From assembly GCF_900142915.1 (NCBI RefSeq), contig NZ_FRCM01000008.1:186001-250000 (forward strand): a DNA stretch of 64,000 bases, written 5' to 3'. Source of the stretch: Mucilaginibacter sp. OK098 (GTDB lineage Bacteria; Bacteroidota; Bacteroidia; Sphingobacteriales; Sphingobacteriaceae). Made by a program: the position numbers and the translations under genes. Below are positions 44,406 through 53,098 of the stretch, piece by piece (position 1 is the first letter of the stretch; every line of letters begins with the position of its first letter). The notes under the pieces are model-generated. The model ran no database searches, was not told where the DNA came from, and saw only the letters and a list, made by a program, of their open reading frames with translations.

Positions 44406-45757
44406 TATTGAGCAAACAGTTTCGCAAATTCAGTATATAAGATTTCTTTCTTATCTAAAGTAGCAACACTCTTTACAAAATCAAATACCTTTAAAGCCTT
44501 TACCTCTTCAAAAATTTTGTTTGCATTCTCCCTGTTTTGCAGGTATTGAACGGTGTATTGGCCTAATTGCTCCTCATCAATCCCTTGCGGGCTGTACATT
44601 TTGAATTGCTGCTCTAAACGGGCTTTAGCCAAAGCAAAAACCTCATCATAATTTACATCGAGGTTATTTTCTTTGATGATCTTGTTTTCAATCAGCGTCC
44701 ATTTAAGGTTCTTAGCAAAATCGCCGTAACCACCAGCCAGTTCTTCAGGAGTAAGTTTTTCGTTTGTTGCCGTTAACCAGCGTTTCAAAAACTCGTCAGG
44801 CAATTCAAACTGAACCTTGTTTAAACCATATTGATAAATATCATCCTGCAATTTGCGGTCGGCATCCTGCACCATCATGGTTTCAATTTCTTCAGTTATT
44901 TTAGCCCTGAACCCCTCTTCAGTAGTTACTGTACCTTCACCAAATAATTTGTCAAAGAACTCCTGGTTCAGATCACTCTCTTCTAAACGGTTAACATTTT
45001 TTACAGTTAAGCGAAAGTTTGATTTCAGATCTGCCGCTGTTTCTTCATCAATTTTTAATAAACCTGCAACCTTGGCTGCATCGTTATCAAAAGCTTTTTG
45101 AATATCAAGCGTTACCTCATCTCCTTTTTTCAACCCGATCAACGATGCTTTTATGGTTTCATCTTTAACCTGGTCTAAACGTACAGATGCGGTATTGGTA
45201 ATTCCGTCCTCAAAAACAGAACCATCCGGCGAAAGTTGCACTAAATCTGAATAAAGCACATCTTCATCTGCCGATACGTCAGGATTTGTCATTTTGCCAT
45301 AGCTGCGGCGGATACTTTTTATCCGCGATGCCAGTGTTTCTTCATCAACCTTAATAATATATTGGGTTAATTTATCCTTTGCTGAAAACTCGATGCTGAA
45401 TTCAGGGGCCAGGCCAACTTCGTAATTAAATTCAAAGTTATCGGCAAAATCCCAGTTGTATTCTTTTTGATCACCGGCTTTTGGAAGCGGCTGACCTAAA
45501 ACTTCAAGTTTCTCATCCTCTAAATATTTATTTAAAGTATCAGACAGCATGTTGTTGATCTCATCAACTAAAATACTTTTACCATACATCCTTTTTATAT
45601 GCGATGCAGGCACCATACCCGGGCGAAATCCTGGTATTTTAGCCTTTTTTGCCTGGTCCTTAATTGCTTTATCAACGCGTGGCTGATAATCTTCGGGATT
45701 GATATTGATCTTTACAACTGCATTCAGGTTATCAATCTTTTCCTGTGAAATATTCAT
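44405..45757 (-). CDS. tig: Trigger factor
   Basis: Ribosome-bound chaperone with prolyl isomerase fold. Its 450 residues run from the ribosome-binding domain (KININPEDYQPRVDKAIKDQ, then KAKIPGFRPGMVPASHIK near 35-53, equivalent to the GFRxGxxP ribosome-docking signature). A degenerate FKBP-like domain follows in the middle (DLVQLSPDGSVFEDGI, KASLIGLKKGDEVTLDI). The helical C-terminal domain contains FELPDEFLKRWL and the arm region. The last residues come from the adjacent repeat hairpin boundary. It leads the tig-clpP-clpX order typical of many bacteria. Confidence 0.96.
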   Translation of the reverse strand: MNISQEKIDNLNAVVKININPEDYQPRVDKAIKDQAKKAKIPGFRPGMVPASHIKRMYGKSILVDEINNMLSDTLNKYLEDEKLEVLGQPLPKAGDQKEYNWDFADNFEFNYEVGLAPEFSIEFSAKDKLTQYIIKVDEETLASRIKSIRRSYGKMTNPDVSADEDVLYSDLVQLSPDGSVFEDGITNTASVRLDQVKDETIKASLIGLKKGDEVTLDIQKAFDNDAAKVAGLLKIDEETAADLKSNFRLTVKNVNRLEESDLNQEFFDKLFGEGTVTTEEGFRAKITEEIETMMVQDADRKLQDDIYQYGLNKVQFELPDEFLKRWLTATNEKLTPEELAGGYGDFAKNLKWTLIENKIIKENNLDVNYDEVFALAKARLEQQFKMYSPQGIDEEQLGQYTVQYLQNRENANKIFEEVKALKVFDFVKSVATLDKKEILYTEFAKLFAQ

Positions 45758-45852
45758 TTTTACCGGTATTTAAGCGTAAATTTTAAAAAGCAGGCAAACG
45801 GAATATATACTCCGGTAAAAGCTTCTGCTTTTGGAGGGGCAAAAGTATGAAA

Positions 45853-45875
45853 AAAGTCCGGAAGTCCGAAAAGTG
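45853..45875. repeat. AGTCCGGAAGTCCGAAA half element, copy E
   Basis: A single arm of the family (AAAAGTCCGGAAGTCCGAAA) without its complementary arm, between tig and the GIN-domain gene. It looks like a decayed copy. Confidence 0.75.
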
Positions 45876-45948
45876 TGTAAGGTGAGGAGAATAAATTTAT
45901 TTGTGCCGTTAAAATAACTTATAGCCCTGCTAAACACGGCATTAAAAA

Positions 45949-46003
45949 AAAGCCCGGTGGTAGTAAAGATTTTTTTATCCTCTCCCCCCGGGCTTAATAG
46001 TCT
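45949..46003 (-). terminator. Terminator after first GIN-domain gene
   Basis: AAGCCCGGTGG on the left pairs with CCCCGGGCTT on the right around an A/T-rich loop; the left flank is an A run, giving a U tract on the minus strand. Confidence 0.8.
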
Positions 46004-46014
46004 GAAAGCTAAGA

Positions 46015-46731
46015 TCAACCTACTTTGGTGATTTTTGATGAGCCTGAGTTATCGTTAACAATTGTAGGGTTACCGCTATAATTAACAACAGACGCGCCTG
46101 ATGTGTGCAAGGTCATAGTATCGGCTACGCTTACATCGTATTTACCAGCTCCGGAGGTGTGTGTGGTAAAGCTATTTACAGCAAATCCAAGAGCGCTAAG
46201 CGTACCGTTTCCGCTGACGCTAATAGTATGTGATGGGGCCGATCCGGTTAAGTTAATAGTGGCCTGGCCGTTAACACTTGTAGTAAGGCCGGTTGCAGTA
46301 AGATCAAGCGTAAGGGTTCCGGCGCCTGAAAACTGAAGCGACAGATTTTGTGCGGTAATTGTTCCGCTGGCTGTTATCTGGTCTTTCCCTGCTGCTGAAA
46401 GGCCTGATAATGCACCTATGCCAATGCTAATAGATACCGTGCTGGAGCTGCAAATACTTTTTGTAGTAGAAATAACAAGGGTACCGAATTCTACGGTTGT
46501 TGTAATGTATTGCAGCAGGTTATCGTCAGCAGTAATTGCTACCAGCATGGAATTATCCTGCGTTAAGATTACAGTGTAATCTCCCTCAAGGTTAACCTGG
46601 GTAAAATTACTCATTTGACGTTTGTCGGTTGTCGAGTTTCCTGAACCATCAATACAACCCCACTGACTTTCTGATGTGCCACCGTCGCTTGATGCGCCTG
46701 CCGATAATACGGCTAAACAGATACTTTTCAT
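46015..46731 (-). CDS. GIN-domain (DUF2807) secreted protein, type A
   Basis: A 238-residue beta-rich exported protein. A weak signal sequence (MKSICLAVLSAGASS) precedes the GIN domain: NFTQVNLEGDYTVILTQDNS, then MLVAITADDNLLQYITTTVE. A right-handed beta-helix-like tail rich in Ser, Thr and Gly follows (ITASGTITAQNLSLQFSGAG, LTTSVNGQATINLTGSA). DUF2807 proteins are called putative auto-transporter adhesins; function is unproven. It is the first of six GIN genes within 11 kb on the same strand. It lacks the TGTAAC-N16-CGTC promoter found at four of them. Confidence 0.85.
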   Translation of the reverse strand: MKSICLAVLSAGASSDGGTSESQWGCIDGSGNSTTDKRQMSNFTQVNLEGDYTVILTQDNSMLVAITADDNLLQYITTTVEFGTLVISTTKSICSSSTVSISIGIGALSGLSAAGKDQITASGTITAQNLSLQFSGAGTLTLDLTATGLTTSVNGQATINLTGSAPSHTISVSGNGTLSALGFAVNSFTTHTSGAGKYDVSVADTMTLHTSGASVVNYSGNPTIVNDNSGSSKITKVG

Positions 46732-46768
46732 ATTTTATGTTTTTTAAGTTTAGTGGCATAAAACTAAA

Positions 46769-46795
46769 AAAAGCCATCAAAATATGATAGCTTTT
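46769..46795 (-). terminator. Terminator after diheme cytochrome gene
   Basis: AAAAGCCATC pairs imperfectly with GATAGCTTTT around an A/T loop; the A run on the left gives a U tract on the minus strand. Confidence 0.7.
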
Positions 46796-46852
46796 AATCA
46801 GAATATACGCCAAACTATACCAGCTGGTTTAGTTTTTGTTTTTAAACCGTAT

Positions 46853-47836
46853 TTATTTAATTGAACTGTTTGCCTGAAATTTGATTACTTTATTACTAAC
46901 AGGCTTAACGGTTTTTAAATAAGCATACATTGCTTTAAGATCAGTTTCGGTAATCCCGCTGTAATCATACCAGGGCATAATGGTTTGATCGTCATCCGGC
47001 AATGTCTTGGGCGCTTTTGTCGCATCACTAAAATTTTTAAATCTTTCAACAAAAGCGGGGGTTGTCCAATTGCCTATTCCGGTGTTTTTATCAGGGGTGA
47101 TATTGGCTGAACGAATAGTATAATTACCTAATCTAAAGTCGCGGCCACCGGCAAATTCCATTCCGGCTACCATCGTGCCCTTGTCATTTTGTGTATGGCA
47201 GTCCATACAGGCAGCCGCATTTACAAGGTATGCGCCATATTTAACAGTATCTGCGGGGTTAGGAATAGTGCCTAAGCTTGCTTTCTTAGGAAAAGTATGC
47301 ATCAAAATATTAAGCGGGAAATTATAGGTTGCCTTTGGATAGCTGGTATTTATAGGTTTTAAGGTGCGCATATAGGCAATAATAGCATATACATCTTCCC
47401 GGCTCATTTTTGAGTATGACGGCCACGGCATTAATGGAAATATAGCGGAACCGTCCCTCCGCACCCCAGTGGTAATGGCCCGGAAAAGTTCGCCATCTGT
47501 CCAGTCTTTCAAATTATAAGGGGTAATATTGGGCACGTGCACGCTACCCGGAAAATCTACTTTCCCGTCAAAAACCTCCCCTCCTTTTCCAAGGCTACCA
47601 CCAAGTACCGGTCCTGCAAATCTCGACCAATCACGTTGCGAATGACAATCAGTGCAAAGAGATACGTGATTTGCCAGGTAGTTACCCCGCTCTATCCGTT
47701 GCGGGGTTAATTCAACCTTAATATCTTCTGGTGCGCCAACATTTGGAAGGGCTAATGTGATGTATGAAATTGCAATAACAATAACGAGAACAATTGTGAC
47801 TACTGTATACAGCAGAATCTTTTTAAATTTTTTCAT
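46853..47836 (-). CDS. Membrane-anchored diheme cytochrome c
   Basis: A 327-residue protein with an N-terminal transmembrane anchor or uncleaved signal (ILLYTVVTIVLVIVIAISYI). Two cytochrome c domains follow, each with a CxxCH haem site (CTDCHSQRDW near 61 and CMDCHTQND near 213). Candidate axial methionines are in IFPLMPWPSY and DDQTIMPWYDY. The duplicated MPW-type segments suggest two homologous modules. This fits periplasmic electron-transfer cytochromes of the alcohol/aldehyde or gluconate dehydrogenase subunit type. No dehydrogenase partner is encoded nearby, so the electron donor is unknown. It is a single minus-strand gene. Confidence 0.9.
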   Translation of the reverse strand: MKKFKKILLYTVVTIVLVIVIAISYITLALPNVGAPEDIKVELTPQRIERGNYLANHVSLCTDCHSQRDWSRFAGPVLGGSLGKGGEVFDGKVDFPGSVHVPNITPYNLKDWTDGELFRAITTGVRRDGSAIFPLMPWPSYSKMSREDVYAIIAYMRTLKPINTSYPKATYNFPLNILMHTFPKKASLGTIPNPADTVKYGAYLVNAAACMDCHTQNDKGTMVAGMEFAGGRDFRLGNYTIRSANITPDKNTGIGNWTTPAFVERFKNFSDATKAPKTLPDDDQTIMPWYDYSGITETDLKAMYAYLKTVKPVSNKVIKFQANSSIK

Positions 47837-47920
47837 ATAAGGATTGGATGATGCGTAAATTTAAAAATAATCCTGTAAAAACAAAGCTGTTAATGCATTA
47901 CATTAATAATAATCCCAGCC

Positions 47921-48370
47921 TTAATAAGCAGCATCATTCACCTCGATCATATAACCATCAGGATCTTTTAAATAGATCTGTTTTACTCCATCAGCTCTTA
48001 CCACAAAAGTGCCGGCACTCCCCTTCTGTCCTTCAAAATAGATATTTTCCTTTTTCAAAAACTGGATGAAATCTGAAAGCGACTGTACACTAAAGGCAAT
48101 GTGATTATTTTGAGCAATGGTTAGATCCTCTTTTTTCCCTTCAATCAAATGAAGCTGCAGATACCTCCCCATTTTTAGCCACTTAACATGCTGACCCGGG
48201 TTGGGGATTTTGGTGGTATCCAGGTGAAACAGCTTCCTGTAAAAAGCAGCGCTTCTATTAACATCAGTTACATATAAAGCTACATGGTTAAATGCAGCAT
48301 AAGGCTTTTGGGCAAAGCCTGTTCTAATTATAAATAGCAAAGCAAATAATAGTAAAGCTCGTTTCTGCAT
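47921..48370 (-). CDS. Exported VOC-family (glyoxalase-like) protein
   Basis: A 149-residue protein with a signal peptide (ALLLFALLFIIRTGFAQ). One vicinal-oxygen-chelate domain pair follows: FNHVALYVTDVNRSAAFYRK, then NNHIAFSVQSLSDFIQFLKK, ending GVKQIYLKDPDGYMIEVND. Likely metal ligands are His28 in FNHVAL, His in NNHIAF and Glu in YMIEV. An exported VOC protein is unusual for a glyoxalase, which normally acts in the cytoplasm. It could be a dioxygenase-like or binding protein. No operon partner is visible. Confidence 0.87.
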   Translation of the reverse strand: MQKRALLLFALLFIIRTGFAQKPYAAFNHVALYVTDVNRSAAFYRKLFHLDTTKIPNPGQHVKWLKMGRYLQLHLIEGKKEDLTIAQNNHIAFSVQSLSDFIQFLKKENIYFEGQKGSAGTFVVRADGVKQIYLKDPDGYMIEVNDAAY

Positions 48371-48724
48371 AGCCAGGGGCGTTTTTAAAGGTGCAATATA
48401 CTTATTTAACGTAAGTTCGACATAAGCAAACGGTCACCTCCCCCCAAACCCTCCTCCAACCGTGTTGAGGCAAAGCGTAAGTTTGTGTATCCACGCCGCC
48501 AAAGCGTTCCATTTTTACACAGAACGGGGTGAAACGCAGTGAAACATGCTGATTATCAATATTTTAAATTCATGTCAAGATATAAGTATCTGATAATCAA
48601 TAGATACAAAATTGGTGATTTTTAATGAATCGATGTAATTTATTTATAATCAGTGTGTTCCAGTTTTTGAGTTGCCCAAAATCACGTTATTTATGATCTT
48701 TAGCTGATTCAGCGAAACAAAAAA
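48371..48724. other. Spacer upstream of VOC gene
   Basis: No gene supported on either strand. The only structure seen is the hairpin at its right end that terminates the neighbouring GIN gene. Confidence 0.5.
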
Positions 48725-48744
48725 GCCATTCCTTTCAGAATGGC
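48718..48744 (-). terminator. Terminator after second GIN-domain gene
   Basis: GCCATTC at 48725-48731 pairs with GAATGGC at 48738-48744; the A run at 48718-48724 is a U tract on the minus strand. Confidence 0.85.
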
Positions 48745-48767
48745 CTCCGCTTTGTATTTAAAAATAA

Positions 48768-49490
48768 TCAATTGGCTTTTTGTACTGACGCTCCGTCTGA
48801 ATTATTGGTATGTACGCTTGACGGATTGCCAAAGTATTTAATAATTGATCCATCACTGGCACGCACATTCAGTGAGTTTAAAATATTTAACTCGCTGTAT
48901 GAACCATCAGATGCCTTAACAGCGCTGCTGCCGCTTACAAAATCCTTTGCGTAAATTTTGCTACCATCACTTAATTCAATATTGAATGATGAACCCTGCC
49001 CTTTTAAATTCAACTCTGAAGCATCACTTGCATGGGTGGTTACCTGTTTAGCGGTAAGATCTAAAGTTATCCTTGAACCGTCTGAAAGTTTTAAATAAAG
49101 ATCCTGTGCGGTTATTTTACCATCGGCTGTTATTTCGGAAGCGTCTGATGATGCCAGTCCCTCAAGCATCCGAACCGGCACTTTAACTATCATCTCGCCG
49201 CTGTTACACATGTTTTTCCGGGTATAAATACGAAGTTTGCCATCGCTTACCGTAGTTTTAATATATTTAAGCAAGTTATCGTCGGCGGTAACATTTATAG
49301 TTGTTGAGCTATCCTGCTTTATGATCACCTTAAACGAGTCAGATACCTCCAATCTTTTAAAGTCTCCGACTTTACGGTTTTCGGTGATCTGGTTGCCTGA
49401 ACCTCTTACACAATGCATCCTGCATGATGTTAAACTGGCAAGGGTAATGCCTGCAACTACTGCTAATATGGTTAAATAGATCTTTTTCAT
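48768..49490 (-). CDS. GIN-domain (DUF2807) lipoprotein, type A
   Basis: A 240-residue exported protein with a lipoprotein signal (ILAVVAGITLASLTSCRMHC; lipidated Cys near 23). The GIN domain is FKRLEVSDSFKVIIKQDSST, then INVTADDNLLKYIKTTVSDG, followed by a repetitive beta-helical part with recurring DASE/DGS turns (GLASSDASEITADGKITAQD, LYLKLSDGSRITLDL). It is close to the first GIN protein in layout (ADDNLL-YI-TTV shared). Upstream on the minus strand, TGTAAC at 49553-49558 occurs without a proper CGTC. Regulation may thus differ from the four short paralogues. Confidence 0.9.
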   Translation of the reverse strand: MKKIYLTILAVVAGITLASLTSCRMHCVRGSGNQITENRKVGDFKRLEVSDSFKVIIKQDSSTTINVTADDNLLKYIKTTVSDGKLRIYTRKNMCNSGEMIVKVPVRMLEGLASSDASEITADGKITAQDLYLKLSDGSRITLDLTAKQVTTHASDASELNLKGQGSSFNIELSDGSKIYAKDFVSGSSAVKASDGSYSELNILNSLNVRASDGSIIKYFGNPSSVHTNNSDGASVQKAN

Positions 49491-49567
49491 TTTGTTGATG
49501 TGTGATTGATTTTTTTGGCCTTTTGCTGTTGGACTACAAATAACTTGTTTAAGTTACACAAAAAGTA

Positions 49568-49596
49568 AAAAAGCTACCATATGGTGATAGCTTTTA
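49568..49596 (-). terminator. Terminator after GIN paralogue 1
   Basis: AAAAGCTA and TAGCTTTT arms around an ATGG-containing loop, directly after the gene on the minus strand. Equivalent hairpins follow paralogues 2-4. Confidence 0.75.
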
Positions 49597-49626
49597 AATA
49601 TATGCTGTGTATTTATAAGATGAAGA

Positions 49627-50235
49627 TTAAAGATCAGCCAGGTCAAATTCTTTGGCGGCAACTACTTTTAGTGTTTGTTTTTTTGAAGTGTGGGCAGCAA
49701 CCAGGTCTTTGTGGTTAACGTTTTCTTCGTGGTTGTATTTTAAAGCGTATTCATTTACAGTGCCGCTTAAGTTTGCTTTGGCATCGTCATTAACAGTTAC
49801 GCTGGCACTGAAGGCATCTAAGTTCAATTTAGCTGAAGCGTTGTTGTGCAGATCAACATCAAATTCAATTTTTGAAATATCACCGAATGATTTTATTTCA
49901 GCATTATCAAAGGCAGAGATTGAACGCAGATCATTTGCAGTAACCCAAACCACTAATTTATCTGTTTTGTATGATGAGATCCTTAGTACACCGTTTTTGC
50001 TTTGAACCAAAGCGCTTTCGCTGTAGTATTTGTTATAAACCTTTACCTGGTCGGTTGCACCGTCAGAAATGTATAGTTCAACATTTCCGTGTACTTCAAT
50101 TTTATTAATGGCGCTGATGTCTGTTAAAACTGTATAGCTGTTATCAGCATTTTTTGCAGTGGCTGCATAAGTTGAATTTGTTACTCCTAATGCTACAACG
50201 AGCACTGCGAAGATGGTTATGATTTGAGTTTTCAT
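49627..50235 (-). CDS. GIN-domain secreted protein, short paralogue 1
   Basis: A 202-residue exported protein. A signal peptide (IITIFAVLVVALGVTNSTYA) is followed by a GIN-type domain: YTVLTDISAINKIEVHGNVE, then LYISDGATDQVKVYNKYYSE and NGVLRISSYKTDKLVVWVTA. The beta repeats run LRSISAFDNAEIKSFGDISK, then LHNNASAKLNLDAF. The tail (NHEENVNHKDLVAAHTSKKQ) differs from its paralogues. It is close to the genes ending at 52195, 54085 and 56621 and shares about 160 bp of upstream sequence with two of them, including an ECF-type promoter at 50295-50320. Function is unknown; an envelope or adhesion role is only a family label. Confidence 0.92.
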   Translation of the reverse strand: MKTQIITIFAVLVVALGVTNSTYAATAKNADNSYTVLTDISAINKIEVHGNVELYISDGATDQVKVYNKYYSESALVQSKNGVLRISSYKTDKLVVWVTANDLRSISAFDNAEIKSFGDISKIEFDVDLHNNASAKLNLDAFSASVTVNDDAKANLSGTVNEYALKYNHEENVNHKDLVAAHTSKKQTLKVVAAKEFDLADL

Positions 50236-50294
50236 GATGGTTATATTTTGATTGTTAAGTAATTATATTTTCTAATTTTTAAATACATCTATAT

Positions 50295-50320
50295 GACGAT
50301 TGCACGTAAAGAACGTTACA
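50295..50320 (-). promoter_or_regulatory. ECF-sigma-type promoter, GIN paralogue 1
   Basis: On the minus strand TGTAAC (50320-50315), 16 bp, CGTC (50298-50295), 60 bp before the ATG. The same -35/-10 pair with identical spacing occurs at three paralogues. Confidence 0.75.
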
Positions 50321-50401
50321 CGAATATGCCCTCTATTAGGTGTGGAGGGCGTTTTGTTCGGTAAATAACGAAAATGTGTCGGTGAAAAAGTGAAGAAAAA
50401 A

Positions 50402-50595
50402 GTTCATAGTTGATGGTTCATTTAGTTTATAGTTGATGGTTCATGGAAAAAGTAAAAGCAATGTTTGCTCTAACCAGCGCAGGGCATTGCCCTGTGCTTA
50501 CATATTAGACCCTTTTAGGGTCAGGTAAACTTTCAACTCCAAGCCCTGAAGGGGCTATATCCATCAGCGCGGGGCAACGCCCCGCGTTATTTTGC
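50402..50595. repeat. Repeat and hairpin cluster upstream of FGGY kinase
   Basis: Two direct copies of a GTTGATGGTTCAT unit (50402-50446) are followed by four short GC-rich hairpins: GCGCAGGGCA/TGCCCTGTGC, GACCCT/AGGGTC, AGCCC/GGGCT and GCGCGGGGCA/TGCCCCGCG-like. The last pair flanks AACG. All are non-coding. Confidence 0.75.
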
Positions 50596-50645
50596 AGTAT
50601 AAGATTTGCAAGAAACCCCTATCTTGCCATTCATAAATATTAACT

Positions 50646-52127
50646 ATGAAATATGTTTTAGGGGTTGATGTTGGCACAGGCAGTGTAAAGGCTGTGGCTG
50701 TAAATTTACAATGCCAGTCATTTGAAGATCACCAGGTATATTACCCTTTCAACTCACCCAAACCCGGTTATCATGAGCAGGATCCCGAACAGATCCGGGC
50801 TGCATTTATAGCCAGTATAAAAGGCATCATTGAAAAAGTGGGCAATCCTCCGCTGGCCATTAGCCTTAGCAGCGCCATGCACAGTTTAATCCCTGTTGAT
50901 GAACATTGCCAGCCCTTAGCACCAATGATAACATGGGCCGATAGCCGCAGCGCCGAAATAGCTAAAAGCTTAAGAGCTACACAAAAAGGCTTATCCATTT
51001 ATAAAGCTACCGGTACACCACTGCATGCCATGTCGCCTTTGTGCAAGATCATCTGGATCAGGGAAAATGATCCGGAATTATTTAACAGCACATATAAGTT
51101 TATCTCCATAAAAGAATACATCTGGCACAAGCTATTTAACGAATTCAAACTCGATCAATCAAATGCTTCCTGCACCGGTTTGTTTAATATTGATCAGCTT
51201 AAATGGCATAATGAAGCGCTTGAACTTGCAGGAATAACAGACCGATCTTTATCAAACGTGGTAGCTACAGATCATGTTAAAAAGTATAATGAGCAAGAAT
51301 TAAATTTTCTCACCCCAAACACCCCATTTATTATTGGCGCCAGCGATGGCTGTTTAGCTAACCTGGGCAGCATGGCGGATAAGCCGGGCATTGCGGCAAT
51401 TACAATTGGCACAAGCGGTGCTGTCAGGGTGGCCAGCAGCAAGCCCCTGCCCAATGAAAGCTCAATGACCTTTAGCTATATATTAAATAAGGAGACCTAT
51501 ATCTGTGGCGGCCCGATAAACAATGGCGGCATAGCGCTGCAATGGTGGCTAAAAAACATTAAACCTGAACCAGCCGATGGTGATTATGAACAGCTTTTTC
51601 AGCAAATAGCAGGTGTACCCGCAGGCAGTAATAGCCTGCTTTTTTTACCCTACTTAACCGGCGAACGTGCCCCCATTTGGGACAGCGAAAGCTGCGGTAC
51701 TTTTTTTGGCGTTAAACTGCAGCACACCCAGGCACATTTTTCAAGGGCCGTCTTAGAAGGGATCTGTTATGCATTGAAAGATGTTTTAGATGCCGTGCAG
51801 CAAAACTCTGTCCCCATTACCCAAATAAATGTGAGCGGCGGCATTGTGCGGTCAGATCTCTGGGTACAAACTTTAGCAGATATCACCGGTAAAAAACTGG
51901 TGATTGTGCAAAGCGATGATGCCTCAGCAATTGGGGCCGCCTTTATGGCTTTGAAAAGCATCGGGATAATCAGTGAATACCCTACTTCGAATTTCGGGAG
52001 ATTAAAAACGTTTGAACCTGAGCCAGCAAACGTTGCCGTTTATGCGCAAAGTTTCGTTATTTATAAACAGCTTTATGCTAATTTGAAGGAAACTATGCAT
52101 AAGGTTTATGAAATGAATGGTAACTAA
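50646..52127 (+). CDS. FGGY-family carbohydrate kinase, probably gluconokinase
   Basis: Sugar kinase of 493 residues. The N-terminal phosphate loop is VLGVDVGTGSVKAVAVN. Other segments are SLSSAMHSLIPVDEHCQPLA and MITWADSRSAEIAKSL near 95-110, the adenosine-site AITIGTSGAVRVASSKPLP, and the FGGY signature region FLPYLTGERAPIWDSESCGT (about 335-354). INVSGGIVRSDLWVQTLADI comes near 395. The whole looks more like B. subtilis-type GntK than XylB, and xylB proper is at 1482-2960. Gluconate would be converted to 6-phosphogluconate. No gluconate permease or dehydratase is adjacent, so substrate is tentative. Confidence 0.87.
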   Translation: MKYVLGVDVGTGSVKAVAVNLQCQSFEDHQVYYPFNSPKPGYHEQDPEQIRAAFIASIKGIIEKVGNPPLAISLSSAMHSLIPVDEHCQPLAPMITWADSRSAEIAKSLRATQKGLSIYKATGTPLHAMSPLCKIIWIRENDPELFNSTYKFISIKEYIWHKLFNEFKLDQSNASCTGLFNIDQLKWHNEALELAGITDRSLSNVVATDHVKKYNEQELNFLTPNTPFIIGASDGCLANLGSMADKPGIAAITIGTSGAVRVASSKPLPNESSMTFSYILNKETYICGGPINNGGIALQWWLKNIKPEPADGDYEQLFQQIAGVPAGSNSLLFLPYLTGERAPIWDSESCGTFFGVKLQHTQAHFSRAVLEGICYALKDVLDAVQQNSVPITQINVSGGIVRSDLWVQTLADITGKKLVIVQSDDASAIGAAFMALKSIGIISEYPTSNFGRLKTFEPEPANVAVYAQSFVIYKQLYANLKETMHKVYEMNGN

Positions 52128-52156
52128 AAAAGCCACCTGCATTAAAACAGATGGCT
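52126..52156 (-). terminator. Terminator after GIN paralogue 2
   Basis: AGCCACCTG at 52131-52139 pairs with CAGATGGCT at 52148-52156 (one mismatch), with an A run on the left giving a U tract on the minus strand. Confidence 0.8.
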
Positions 52157-52194
52157 CTCAAAATATATGTTGAACTTTTGCAAAAGTTGAATTA

Positions 52195-52788
52195 TTATAG
52201 ATCAGTAAGGTCATTATTGATAGCGATTTTGTTTTCGCGGTAGTGAACTGCTGTAAAGTTTTTGCTTTGTACGTTTGAATCTAAGTCCCTGTTAAGGTTT
52301 AACTCAGTTGCTGAACCATTTAAATCGGCTTTCGCGTTATCTTTTACGGTAACGTTTGCACTGTAAGCATCTAAGTTTAATTTGGCTGAAGCGTTATCAT
52401 GCAGGTCAACATCAAACTCAATTTTTGAGATCTTACCAAATGATTTTACTTCGGCATTGTCATAAGCAGAGATTGAACGAAGATCGTTTGCGCTTACCCA
52501 AACCACCAATTTTTCAGCTTTGTATGAGGTGATGCGGAGTACGCCATTTTTGCTTTGTACCAAAGCGCTTTCTGAATAATATTTGTTGTAAACTTTCACC
52601 TGGTCTGACGATGCGTCAGAAACATATAGCTCAACATTTCCGTGAACTTCTATTTTGTTGATGGCGCTGATATCGGTTAAAACAGTGTAAGTGTTGTTAT
52701 CGTTTTTTGCAGTGGCTGCGTAAGTTGAATTTGCTATTCCTGACACTAAAACTAAGGCTGAGAATATGGTTAAAATTGCGGTTTTCAT
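52195..52788 (-). CDS. GIN-domain secreted protein, short paralogue 2
   Basis: A 197-residue exported protein, signal peptide ending STYAATA near 27. The conserved region (YTVLTDISAINKIEVHGNVE through LNLDAYSANVTVKDNAKADL without interruption) is nearly identical to paralogue 3 and close to 1 and 4. The C-terminal part from about residue 160 (SATELNLNRDLDSNVQSKNF) resembles paralogue 4 more than 3, so the tails are mosaic. It converges on the FGGY kinase and has its own terminator. The promoter is the TGTAAC-N16-CGTC type. Confidence 0.92.
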   Translation of the reverse strand: MKTAILTIFSALVLVSGIANSTYAATAKNDNNTYTVLTDISAINKIEVHGNVELYVSDASSDQVKVYNKYYSESALVQSKNGVLRITSYKAEKLVVWVSANDLRSISAYDNAEVKSFGKISKIEFDVDLHDNASAKLNLDAYSANVTVKDNAKADLNGSATELNLNRDLDSNVQSKNFTAVHYRENKIAINNDLTDL

Positions 52789-52847
52789 GATCTTTATATT
52801 TTGATTGTCAATTAATTATATCTTCTAAATTTTAAATACAACTATAT

Positions 52848-52873
52848 GACGATCACAGATTTGAAACGTTACA
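52848..52873 (-). promoter_or_regulatory. ECF-sigma-type promoter, GIN paralogue 2
   Basis: TGTAAC (52873-52868), 16 bp, CGTC (52851-52848) on the minus strand, 60 bp before the ATG. Sequence further upstream (GGGCATATTG side) also matches paralogues 1 and 3. Confidence 0.75.
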
Positions 52874-53098
52874 ACAATATGCCCTGTATTAGGTGTGGAG
52901 GCGGTTTTGTTCGGTAAATGCGGAAATTTTGTCGGTGAAAATGTGAGGAAAATATTGTGCTATAAATAAGTTACATAGCCGGTAACGCTTTTAATGATAA
53001 TGTTACCGACATTTATATAAGCATAAGCAATTTAAAGGCGCTATTTCCTAAATAGATCTCTGCAAACTGCTGTGAAAAACATCTTAAACTTTTAGCAT

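Noticed and set aside
45770..46018. 82-codon minus-strand frame between tig and the GIN gene
   Set aside because: It runs through a terminator hairpin and a half repeat element, with no protein features.
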